64,000 nt of DNA from Cannabis sativa (lineage: Eukaryota; Streptophyta; Magnoliopsida; Rosales; Cannabaceae), in NCBI RefSeq assembly GCF_029168945.1, contig NC_083602.1, forward strand, positions 32,227,323-32,291,322, written 5' to 3'. The notes beneath the pieces are model-generated. The model saw only the letters and a program-made list of their open reading frames with translations. It made no database searches and had not been told where the DNA came from. Numbering within the stretch: the first letter of the stretch is position 1; every line of letters begins with the position of its first letter. Shown here one piece after another: positions 1 to 10,561 of the stretch. The position numbers and the translations under genes were made by a program.

Positions 1-829
1 GGGAAGATGTCTTCAAGCTCTGAATCTCCGGCGAAGCTTCCAGCGTCCACGCCTCCGTCTTCTCCGACTCCGGCGACGACTTCCGTTGTGGATTCGGCTC
101 CGTCACTGCCCACAACGTGATCGGCCTTGGCATCGGCGATGAAATCCATCCCAACGACGCCACCAGCAGTTCGTCCCTCTTCTCCGGCGACGTCTTCAGC
201 TGCTGGTTTTTCTCCGTCGCTTCAGGAAATGGTAGTGCTGCCGTTCGTTGCCGAGGTGCGAGCGAACCCCATGGAGCAACTTCCAGATCTAGTGCCAGGG
301 CTAATAAATCCTTCTGCTCAGAAAACTCCTCCAGCAGCCACGCCTCTTCCTTCCTCTTCTCGACGATGTTCTTCGCAGCTTCGAATGGCACGGGCAATGA
401 TACAGAAGGTAGATAATCTTCATTTACGAGCTCTGATTGTATAGCTACCTGCCCTTTGTGTTTTCTGAAGCTGTCGAGTCTAGCAAAGGCTCTTTTGTGT
501 TCTAATATTGCTATTTCCATCTTACCATCACATTCCCCCACCGTTTCTATTGTTGAAGGAGATCCAGGAGTTAGGTTCGGCGCGTGGCAATTTCGAATTC
601 CTTCTTGGTTGCGAATACGAACAGATTGCACAGCTTGGTGGATCCACTCATTGAGATCGTTGTCCTCCGATCTTGTTGTGACATGACTTCGGAGATCGCG
701 GGAGAGGCGGAGTAACCTTACTTGCCCGAGAAGTACTTGATCCAAAAGCGAGGCAAGGTCCTCCAGTGTATTAAATTCAGAGGGATAATCATAAGACTCC
801 GATCTCCATTGATCCTCTAATTTCTCCAT
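1..829 (-). CDS. Retrotransposon gag-like ORF, partial, open at the window edge
   Basis: An uninterrupted reading frame of 276 codons begins with ATG at 829 and has no stop down to base 1. An in-frame stop lies just upstream of the ATG. The predicted product starts MEKLEDQWRS. It has a charged N-terminal half and then a low-complexity, Lys/Glu/Pro/Ser-rich stretch. I do not see a zinc knuckle or protease in this part. Its place directly behind a primer-binding site makes it the gag (ORF1) region of the element. The intact frame suggests a fairly recent insertion. It could also be an extra ORF of a large non-autonomous element. Confidence 0.65.
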   Translation of the reverse strand, partial: MEKLEDQWRSESYDYPSEFNTLEDLASLLDQVLLGQVRLLRLSRDLRSHVTTRSEDNDLNEWIHQAVQSVRIRNQEGIRNCHAPNLTPGSPSTIETVGECDGKMEIAILEHKRAFARLDSFRKHKGQVAIQSELVNEDYLPSVSLPVPFEAAKNIVEKRKEEAWLLEEFSEQKDLLALALDLEVAPWGSLAPRQRTAALPFPEATEKNQQLKTSPEKRDELLVASLGWISSPMPRPITLWAVTEPNPQRKSSPESEKTEAWTLEASPEIQSLKTSS

Positions 830-859
830 TCAAGTCGTCGACGTCCATCGGAATCGTTC

Positions 860-871
860 GCTCTGATACCA
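860..871 (-). other. tRNA-Met primer-binding site
   Basis: Minus strand reads TGGTATCAGAGC, complementary to the 3' end of plant initiator Met-tRNA, two bases inside the LTR end. It is the start site for minus-strand DNA synthesis in many plant LTR retrotransposons. Confidence 0.8.
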
Positions 872-873
872 AT

Positions 874-1178
874 TGATAAGACCTGAGAACTCCAACTCAA
901 GAACCAATAGAACAGTAGCAAAAGTACGAGTGAAATAGTAGCAAAACAATAAGAAAGTATATTGGATGTATGAGAAACTCAATTACAAAAGGTAGGAGCC
1001 CTTAGGCTCCTTTGGTGCAATTAGAGTATTTACTCAAAACATTGCATACCACTCAATTCCCCTTAATATTCTATATATACTATTCTATTCCCTCCAAAAC
1101 ACTACCCTCAATACAAGGACTCAATTACCCTTTTATTTAATATATGCTAGCCCACCATACTAATCCCAAGGCCTAACA
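874..1178 (-). repeat. 5' LTR of the edge retrotransposon (305 bp)
   Basis: Minus-strand LTR starting TGTTAGGC at 1178 and ending TTATCA at 874. A TATA-rich promoter-like stretch lies at about 1068-1080, consistent with the LTR transcription start. The boundaries are set by the TG/CA termini and by the primer-binding site next to it; the second LTR is not in the window. Confidence 0.7.
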
Positions 1179-1687
1179 TGTTCCTTAGCCACGCTCGGTC
1201 AATTGAAGGTTTCATGAGCTCACCAATTTTGTATCAGCACACTCAGCAGCAGGTAAGGGTCAAAATTACAATGACAGTCTATTAACAATGATGTGTTCAT
1301 TATTAATTTTGGGAGGAGGTCAGTCTAAGACAAGTGACCTCTGTCTCATTTCGAAAAGAAAAAAAAAACAATGATGTGTTCATTGTCAGACACAATCTGC
1401 CTAAAAACAATGTGCTTAAGTCACGTAGGCAGTGGGCAATTTGACATATACAACCTAGGAACACAAAAGGGATAGCTTATAATATTAATTAGCTTTATCA
1501 GCTATGTATATACATAAATACCTCTGAGGGACATGTTTTTGACAAATTACAAAATAATCTAATAACATGATTACAAATAGTTCAAAAAGAAAATACAAAA
1601 TACAACACAACTTGGCCAATATAAATGTTTATTAAGATTTAAAGATGAATTAGAGGAGCATAAGCTACAAGGGAAATAACTTCTTAC

Positions 1688-4600
1688 TCGAGTATATCAA
1701 GTACGAAGGAGCGTTGAAGAGAATTGACATGTAACCAAATTGCCTAGAAGAAAAAGACAAAAAAGTATCAGTTTACTGACATAACTGCAGTTAACTTTAT
1801 ATGGAAAATGACATAAGACATAATGGAAAACTTTCCAAAAGACCATGTACAAGTTCCACATAGAAATCTAGTTGATATTCCACTCTATACACAGTAAAAC
1901 TTCATAAACAATACATACAGATCCAGATGCAGAAAGAGCTGTCAAGTCTTCAAGCAAACGAAGCCCAAGCTTTCCAGCTTTGGTTAGGTTTTCTCTCATC
2001 AACGGTGACCCTCTAGAGTCATGCTCCAATGACCTGTTCATGTGTAAAGCGATTATACGACCAAGACCATGAAATGTTACGAAAAAAATATGATACCCTA
2101 TCAATGTGCAGAACTTTTCTACTTATCTACTTAGATGAACAAAAAATTACAAATGCAGATCAGGAACACATCCTCGACACATATAATACCAAAAGCAACT
2201 GATCAGTAATGTCTAGGAAAACTACATACTCTAAAAGATTGATGCTGCGACTAACTTCACTAGTAACTGAACTAGCTCGAGAAATGTAACCTCCAGAACC
2301 AAACTTGCCAGAAGGAAGAGATTCGGCAGAAACTACATGATCGAAAATCGGGGCCCTTTGCTTGTACGAAGGTAGGCTGGACGATCGGAAAACTTACAAA
2401 TTAAAATAGAATTCTAGATGATAAAAAAAGCTGTACTGGTATAATATATTCACTGACAAACTAATAAAAAAAACTTACCTATGCACGCTGTCAGTGGATC
2501 GACTGTTTTCAAGAAGCCGAAGACAGATATCAAGAGCTTGAGCCATATTGTCCTGTAAATAGCAAATCATTAGTGCTTACAAAGATCATTACTTGCAATA
2601 TTCCATCAAAATACAGAGATCATTGATAAACTAAAATAGTAAAATATGGCTTATTTGCAGCAAAAATCCATATTCTAACTCACCTTTTGCACTTAGGTAT
2701 CCAACCTCAAATTTTTTGCATTCAAATCCCCAACCCCTTAAAAGGTTAGCATCATTAGTCCTTTTTACTTTTCCATCCAATCTTTTTTGTTAAAAAGTTA
2801 AGGTTTCGTGATAAAAATCCCTAACCTATACACATTCATTTGCACTTCAACCTCAAACTTTAATATTTAGCATTATTTTTTTTCCCTTTAAACAAATATA
2901 TCTTCAAATTTATTGAAAAAAACATATTTCATAGCTACTTTCAATTCATAAAAATATAAGATTTATTTTAATGTGTCTAAACAATATTTAATTTTTTTAT
3001 ATGTATGTTTAACATAGTTACAACGTTTAAAAAGGCATTTTTGAGGCGTTTAAAGATTGCACCAAGGCGTGCGCCTTGCTGAGGAGAAGAGAGGTGTACG
3101 CCTTAATGGGTGAGGCGCTGAATTGAGGGGTGAGGCGCTGATGTGTAAGAGGCGTGCGCCTCAAATTTTGAAAGTTAAATGGGCTATTTAAGCCTAAAAA
3201 AAGCCCAAATTGTAATTTTATATTTGTTTTTCTGCTGTCCAACTTAAAAAACCTTTAAAAAGCCCCATAAACATTAATGATTGTTGCGCGTTATTATTAA
3301 TGGTTGTTCCTGTCAACTCTTTTTTATTATTATTAAGGTGTTCCAAGCAACTCTTATTCCTCAAAAAGTCAAATAAAAAAAATGTTAGCTTCTTAAACCA
3401 ATGGCTGCTACTCAACTTCTTCAATCAACCAAGACCACTTCTCAACCAACTGCTCCAATCACCAATTCTTCTCACAGTCATCCACTTCTTAAAGGTCAAA
3501 ATCGATGCAACTCTGACATCTCTTAGGCAGTTTATGCAACAGCCAAACCCACGTCCAACAAAGGCAAATGTTAGTATAATGTGTCATCCAGGTTCTACAT
3601 CTCACACAATGACTACAACCTCCAACACAAGTACAGGAGCTTCTAACCACATGATGGGTGATTTACAAATCTTTAGCACCTTCAAACCATGTGCTAATCT
3701 CACACACTCAAAATTGTCGATGTATTATTAGATGATCTTCTCCTTTCATTTATTCTATTTGTCCCTAAATTAAGGTGTAATCTTCTCTCAATAAGCAAAC
3801 TTACTCAATATTTGAAGTTTATCCAAATCTAGATGAATTTCAAGTTGAGGGCACAGAGAAGGTGTTATGCAGTGCTAAAATGCATGATGGTCTCTATATT
3901 CTCAGTGATTCTTCTAAAAGTAAACAAATTTGCAGATCGAGTTGTGGTAAACATTCCAATTTCTGTTTTCAATTCTGTGTCTATTTTGAATGAAAATACC
4001 ATCATGTTGTGGCATTTTCGCCTTGGACATCCAATTTTTGGTTATCTTGAAAAACTATTTCCTCAGTTATTTGTCCATAAAGGACCAGAACTCTTTCATT
4101 GTGAAGTCTATCAACTTGTTAAACATAATCAAAACTCTTACCCAGTTTTTCCTACAAACCTTCACAACCTATTTAAATGATAGGTAGTGATGTTTAGGGA
4201 CCCTCTCGAGTAACAAATATTAATAGAGCTAGATGGTTTATATCCATGAGCACACCAAGACAACAGGGATTTTCATATGAAAGAAAAATTAAAAACTGCT
4301 TCATCTTTAAACTTTTCCATTCCATGATTCAAAACCAATTCAACCAAAGATCAAAATTCTGAAAACAGACAATGGAAAGGAATATTTAACCCCATTCTTG
4401 GTCCTTACCTGTTAAATCAAGGAATTGTTCACATTAGTTCATGTGTTGATACTCCTTAACAAAATGAAATGACGGAGAAAAAACGGACATCTTCTTAAAG
4501 TTTCTAAATCTATTATGTTCCTTAATAGTTTTGGGGGGAAGCTTTACTCACCACCACCTATCTCATAAATCATATGCCTATAATTCAAAACTCCAAGAAA

Positions 4601-7600
4601 TTTGTTAGTAGCAACATTTCGTCATATCTGGGCCTTCTCCTCAAATCTTCCATTCAGAGTTTTTGGTTGTACAGTTTTTGTGTGTTTATGATCTTAGAAC
4701 AAAACTTGATCCAAAGTCTAACAAGTGTCTCTTCATTAAGTATTCCAACACTAAAAAAGGGTACAAATGTTACTCCCCAGTTACAAAAAGGGTTTATAAC
4801 ACTAGGATGTCACCTATTTTGAACAACAATCTTTCTTTCCCAAACCTGGTATTCAGGGGGAGCATTCACAGGAATATCAACTTTGGGAAACACTTCAAGA
4901 TCATGAGGCTGCATTCCTCAATCCAACATCATGACACACGATGCTCAAACTTTACATGTGTTCTCAAAGTCAATTGGTTCTTCCTTGCCTATCCAGCTAG
5001 ATCTCTCACTGTCAACAGGTTCTTCCTTGCCTTCTTTGACTATCCAACCACAGTACACCTAGTGCAACCTCCTCAGAAAATCCAAACACTCTTTCAAACT
5101 TACCGCCACTTCAAACTCAAGCACAAGTTGATATAGGTAACAAAGAACTTCGTGTTTATAGCAGGAGAAAAGTATGGAATAAAGTGGTCGACATGCAAGA
5201 CAATAATTGTTTTTTTTTTTTTTTTGAAAAAGAGAAAAGATCCTTTTGTCATTGACAGGATCCTTCCCGATCAAGACAATAATTGTTCAAACACTCATCA
5301 AAACCCTCTCGACCTTGAAAATCATGATGTTGAGGATTCTATAACTCATGAGATAGAGAATGTTGAAAGAGTTTGGTATACTATGGTACATGCCACAAAA
5401 TCGCAAACAGGTGTTGTCTTGCAAGGTAAGAGGATGGAATAGGATTTCTAGACTACAGTCGACAACAGCATTAGCTATTTTGTGGGTGTGGTTAGAAAGG
5501 AATGGCAAAATTTTCAAAATCATAGAAAATAAAGTAGACGACTTGTGAGATAAGGTTAAATTTTGGGTTGCAACGTGGGTTTATAAAGCAAAAGGTTTTG
5601 ATGACCTGTCGTTCCAAGACCTCATCAGAGAGTGGGGTTGTATCCTATCCCAAGACACTATTTTATTTTTTCTTTGACATATGATGTGTTATAATGTTCT
5701 AGTACCTTCCCATATATGTTTTTATGGGAAACTAACATTTATATACTGAGCCTTTGTCTCTTTTCTTGATCTTGTTCAGATTCCCATACATTTATGAGAC
5801 AAGATCTTGAATGGAAGATTGTAGTAAATGAAGAAATAAATGATCTTGAGAAAAATAGCACTTTGGTCCTCACTGAGTTGGCTTGAGGAAAGTGGACAAT
5901 TGGTTGTAAGTGGAATTTTACAGTCAAGTATAATTCAAATGGGATTATCAACAAATTTAAGGATTGGTTGGTCGCCAAAGGGTTTACTCAATCATATGGA
6001 GTTGACTATCATGAGACCTTTTGCTCCTATCGCCAAACATAATACAGCAAGAGTTCTATTATCACTTGTTGTAAATTGTGATTGGCCTTTATATCAGTTG
6101 GATGTGAAAAACACATTCTTAAATGGAGAGTTGGAAGAAGTCTATAGAAACTTCACCAAGGTTGAAGAAAAATGTCAATGGTTGATTAGTTTGCAAACTC
6201 CAAAAGTTACTTTATGGCTTGAAACAATCACCTCGAGCATGGTTTGATAGGTTTGCAAAGTCAGTTGTAAAAGTAGGATACACTCAATGCCAAACCGATC
6301 ATACCTTGTTAGGGCAAAACTCATCACTAAGGAACCTTACTATTCTCATTGTCTATGTCGATGACATAATCTTAATTGGAGATGATTCAGAAGAGATTTC
6401 TTGCATCAAAATTTGAGATAAACGACCTAGGAACTCTAAAATACTTTCTTGGAATAAAGGTCCTCCGATCCAAAGAAGGAATTGTTATATGTCAATGAAA
6501 GTACATCCTAGATCTACGAACTCTAAAATACTTTCTTGGAATGGAGGTCGCCCGATCCAAAGAAGGCATCGTTATATGTCAATGATAGTACATCCTAGAT
6601 CTTCTAAGCGAAACTGGAATGATTGGGAGTAAACCACCAGACACTCCCATGGACTCTAACTTAAAAACAAATCAGTAGAGATAAGAGTTATCAAAGATTT
6701 ATTGTAAAGCTAATCTATCTCTTCCACACCAAACCAAATATTGCTTTCTCTGTCAGTATAGTCAATCAATATATGCACAATCCTAGTGAGGATCATTTGG
6801 AATTGGAAATCGTATCTTGTGATGCCTTAAAATGACACCAGATCTTGGTTTGCTCTTCAGAATTGAGATACCTTAAAATGACACCAGGTTTTGGTTTGCT
6901 CTTTAGAAAACATGACAAGCGAGACAAAGAAGTCTACAACAATGCAAGTTGGGCTAGAGAGTTAATTGATAGATGTCCAACCAGTGGCTACTGCACCTAT
7001 GTTTGGGGTAATTTGTTTACTTGGCGTAGCAAGAAACAGTCAGTGGTCTCTTAGAGCAAAATAGAATAAGAGTATCGTGCACAGTTACTGGGTATTTGAG
7101 TGGGAATGTGGATTAAAAGGATTGTAAATGAGCTAAAGGTTGAGGTTCCTACATCCTTCAAAATGTAAAGCGGCAATCAAGCTACCATCAACATCGTTAA
7201 GAGTCCAATTCATCATGACAAAACAAAATATGTTGAAATAGACACATTGCATTTTTGAGAACGTGAAATACACTTCATTTTTTTATTTAAAAAAGAAGGT
7301 AAATTTTCTAAGATTTTTCAACTTGACTTCACAAGGAAACAGATTGTGGACATCCTAACAAAGGCCCTAGCGAGAACAAGCTTTGAAGAATTCAATTCCA
7401 AGCTGGGTTTTTATAACATATACACGTGTAGAAGTATAAGGATTATTTGTTAGGATCTGAAATTAGTATTAGAGTTATTTCCTTGTGTAGATTGTCTTTG
7501 TATTTGTTTCCTTGTTTATAGCTGATTCTGATATTTCCCTTCTGTATAAATGTATAGGCTGTAATATAAATTTTTATCAATGAGAAATATTATTCATACA

Positions 7601-9845
7601 CAAACTACAATATCATATAATGATTAATGAGACTTGTCCCCAACATGAAGCGAGATTAAGGTTTGTGTGTGTATTGTCTTATAAATGCAATACAGCACAA
7701 ACAATGAGAAAACCAGCTAGAATTATATTAATCTATAGGCCACGAACAAATTTTATACTTTTGAAAAGTAACACTTACATGGAAACCCAGCCATAAATAT
7801 ATACCACAGGTAAGAAAGCACATCAAGTGGAAAAGTAAAAAAACTAAAACAGAAAGACTCAAAAGATATGAGACTACCTCATCTTCAGGATGTAAACGTG
7901 ACTGCAATATTGTTAATATTGTCTGAAGTGTCTTCAGCTGAATAATTTCATCTGCCATTTCAGCATGCTGCAAAAAGAAGAGGAACAAGTTGAACTACCA
8001 GGGGTATAAAAATAAAAACCTTCACATAAACTAAAGAAAATGTAAGCTACGTGCTTAAAAATAGGACTATCACATCAGAAGTCTTATAAGTTCTCTATAT
8101 GCCATGGTTACTCTTCTAAGAAGGAATCCTATTGAAAGCTTTATCATCTTAATCATTATTAATTTATGTCTGTTATGAGAATTCTAACTTACAAAAAATC
8201 AGCACAGTAGTAGTTCACTCAAGAGCTTCTTATAACCTATCTGTCTGAGATTGTGTAAATTGAAAGGGGGTAGGAGAACCTCCCAACTGGGGTGTTTGGT
8301 TGGAGAGAAATGAGAGGATCTTCGAAGGCTTCGAGAATGGGGTTGAAGAAGTATATGGGGAAAGATGAAATTTTGAGTGGCAACTTGCATTTTCAAGTCA
8401 AAAGGATTTGAAGGGTTGTCTTTTCAAGACCTTACCAGAGAATGGGGTCTCATCATACATCAAGACTTTAGCTAGCTCTAAGTTTTTATATATGTCCTCA
8501 ATGCTCTTATCTTTACGTTTTATTTCTCTGTATTTGTGGCTAGCTTGTAATCGGTGTTCCTCCGCCATAACCAAGGCTCCCCTAATAAATTTGGAAAGAG
8601 GCCAGTCTTAGAGATTTGATCTCTGTCTCTTTTATATATATGTCCCGAATGCTCTTATATTTACGTGTTATTTCTCTGTATTGGTGGCTAACTTGTAATT
8701 ACGGTGTTCCTCCGCCATAACCAAGGCTCCCTAATAAATTTGGAAAGAGGCCAATCTTAGACATTTAATCTCTGTCTCTTTTTCAAATTAAACAATGAAC
8801 TATATGTCCCAAATTTAGTTTGAAAATGCTCAATTAAATAAATTGAATGTTTTCCCTAATTTGAATTATTAAGGAAAAGACCCTGTAATTTATGAGAATA
8901 ATTTCATGTGAAAATCTTCTACCTTGCCTGCCACTAGAAGTGAAATTCAAACAAAAGTAGAAACTAATAACCGGACAAGCCCAAGTACTGAAAAATATAA
9001 GCTTACTTCTTTTAGTGTTGATAATATCTCTTTTAAGGCTGATACAGAAACTGCATCATGAGATATTAACTTCTGCAAACACGAAAGTCCAATAACGCTA
9101 AGCTTGACAGTCTTGACCTCACAAGCCACCAGAAAGATTCGCAGAATGTCTTCATTTTGCGCAATCTCACTGGGACTTGACAACGAACGAAGCTGCAGAT
9201 TATCATTAACAAACGCATGAGTCTCAATCAAGCAATTTACAGCGACAGGGGATTCCCCTACTGAATAAATAATGCAATTCAAAATTTCTGAAACCGCCCA
9301 AAAGCTCTCTAAGGCAAAGGAAAAAATAAAACAAAAACAAAACATAAGCTTTTATTGGATTGGAAAGAAAGAAAACGGCAAAAAGTACGTTTCATCTGTT
9401 TTCACAAAAGTGAAATTCAACTATAATTTTCCACAATTTCAGCATTTTGATGACTACAATGGTAATTCCAAACTTTTTTTAGAATAATTCAACGTCTTGC
9501 CTAATGCAATTCAACAATTCAATTGTATGTGTCTCGGCTCAATATCATAACTGAAATATGACACACTCGCATACTTCGTTTCTGGAAAGATGATAAGAAT
9601 CCATCTTCACTCGCATATAAAGCTCACTCATGTCAACGAAAATTCCAAACACATCTCCCAGCTCACCAAAAGTTCCAATTTTCCAACAACATTTTCACTA
9701 ATCAATTCTATACACTGACGATGCATAAGAAAAGGCATACCTTCAATATAGCGTGCTCAGCTCCGTCCTTAACAGCCGGGTAACGACGGCGAGCTTCAGC
9801 ACAGAGCGCACGAAGATCTGATTCCAAGACCGCCATGAAAGCCAT
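1688..9845 (-). CDS. MON2: MON2-like protein, N-terminal exons 1-7 (partial gene)
   Basis: Seven exons join in frame into 257 codons: 9741-9845, 9007-9192, 7878-7967, 2479-2552, 2230-2376, 1919-2033 and 1688-1743, all with GT-AG borders. The product starts MAFMAVLESDLRAL and includes SLSSPSEIAQNEDILRIF, SALKEILSTLK, LQTILTILQSRLHPED and LRLLEDLTAL. These match the N-terminal (DCB-like) region of plant MON2 homologues as I know the family. MON2 is a large Sec7/BIG-related Golgi-endosome trafficking protein without the Sec7 catalytic domain. The full protein is about 1,600 residues, so most of the gene lies beyond base 1. Exon 5 starts unusually: the residues normally following exon 4 are replaced by SLPSYKQRAP before the frame returns to the expected IFDHVVSAESLP. 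Intron 3 is about 5.3 kb and full of transposon debris. It may be functional or early in decay. Confidence 0.8.
5450..5700 (+). mobile_element. LINE 3' fragment nested in the Copia remnant
   Basis: Translation gives ILWVWLERNGKIFK and then VKFWVATWVYKAKGF and LSFQDLIREWG, the C-terminal end typical of plant L1-type LINE ORF2 proteins. It interrupts the Copia protein between the post-integrase and reverse transcriptase parts. A related copy lies at 8218-8640 on the same strand. Confidence 0.65.
6431..6605 (+). repeat. Tandem duplication, two copies of about 87 bp
   Basis: GAACTCTAAAATACTTTCTT occurs at 6431 and again at 6518, followed by nearly the same sequence in both. The duplicated part is Copia reverse transcriptase sequence, so the duplication happened inside the dead element. 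A smaller similar duplication of a TTAAAATGACACCAG-containing stretch lies at about 6825-6895. Confidence 0.8.
8218..8790 (+). mobile_element. LINE 3' end with duplicated tail, in MON2 intron 2
   Basis: The stretch encodes, with frameshifts, the LINE C-terminus also seen near 5450 (WLERNERIFEG, then a frame-shifted SFQDLTREWG equivalent). Behind it a tail of about 150 bp is present twice in tandem (about 8485-8635 and 8630-8785), both containing TCCTCCGCCATAACCAAGGC. The tail looks like the LINE 3' UTR, duplicated or from two overlapping insertions. Confidence 0.6.
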
Positions 9846-10523
9846 CGCTGACAAGCGTTCATGGAATGGTTGAGCCTAGGGTTTGAAACAAGTAGCTAAA
9901 ATGTGATCCAAAACGCAAATTTAGAAAGTAAACATCGAGATCAAAACGCCTGATCAGAAAGCGCGGGGGTATGGCGTGTGGTGGTGTGACTGTAGTGAAG
10001 TAGATCTTGGAGCCTTCAGCAATGTGGAAGAAGGAACCGTTGTAGGAGCACGAGGGTGAGCAGCCGTTGCCCATGGAAGTCGTTTGGGCTTGGGCCTTCA
10101 ACAACGGATAATATATGGTATATTTACAAAATCTTTACCACTTTTGTGTTATTATTCCAAAAATAGAGTACAAATATGTCAAAGAGCACGAAAGTTTTTC
10201 TTTCCTCTTTTTGCTTTACCACAGGTTTATTTTAGGATTATTTACAATAAATTCTTAATTTTTTTACTTTTATAGCGTGGGACAAAATTTTTTAAAAAAT
10301 ATTGTGTAAGTTTTATATTGTGTACTGTGTTAAGTTCTCACTGTTGTTTTACAGTTATTTTTTAGTTATTCCACTATTGTTTTAAGTTGTTCTGTTTTAT
10401 GTTCTACTATTGTTTTATGAAAACATAGTATTTTTGAATTTTTATAAAAATTAATCTAAATTACAATATTTTTTTAAGTTGCCATTTATTTTAAGTGAAA
10501 ATCACTATATGGCTTTTTTAAAC
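9846..10523. other. 5' leader/promoter of the MON2-like gene, then AT-rich spacer
   Basis: The first about 260 bases upstream of the MON2 ATG are GC-richer than their surroundings and contain an upstream minus-strand ATG at 10074 opening a short frame. I read this as 5' UTR and core promoter. From about 10100 to the LINE at 10524 the sequence is AT-rich and I see nothing codable. Confidence 0.4.
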
Positions 10524-10561
10524 ATTTTTTTTTTTTTTTGAAAATATAACTTTGTTATTAT

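Larger units (their letters stand above)
1..1178 (-). mobile_element. LTR retrotransposon, 5' part, cut by the window edge
   Basis: Read on the minus strand, this is the 5' LTR (1178 to 874), a tRNA primer-binding site (871 to 860) and a leader followed by a long open reading frame that runs off at base 1. The LTR begins TGTTAGGC and ends TTATCA, giving the TG...CA termini of an LTR. Two bases later comes TGGTATCAGAGC, the standard complement of the initiator Met-tRNA 3' end. The element lies downstream of the last visible MON2-like exon, so it probably sits in the next intron of that gene, but the far side is outside the window and a target duplication cannot be checked. Confidence 0.8.
3480..7600 (+). 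mobile_element. Degenerate Copia (Ty1) retrotransposon inside MON2 intron 3
   Basis: Broken plus-strand Copia pieces appear in the usual order. They are the protease context GASNHMMGD (about 3630), the GAG-pre-integrase motif FRLGHP (about 4018), a ruined integrase start SDVWGPSRV (about 4185), reverse transcriptase with QLDVKNTFLNGELEEVY (about 6095) and VYVDDIIL (about 6355), and RNase H ending WRSKKQSVVS (about 7023). Frameshifts and stops separate every block. A 3' LTR-like stretch starts TGTTAGGATCTG at 7449; no matching 5' LTR is visible, so the 5' end is lost. The element is old and inactive. Confidence 0.85.

Noticed and set aside
9859..10104. Minus-strand ORF of 81 codons upstream of MON2
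   Set aside because: It overlaps the region expected to be 5' UTR, matches no family I know and is explained by the locally higher GC content. Treated as leader.
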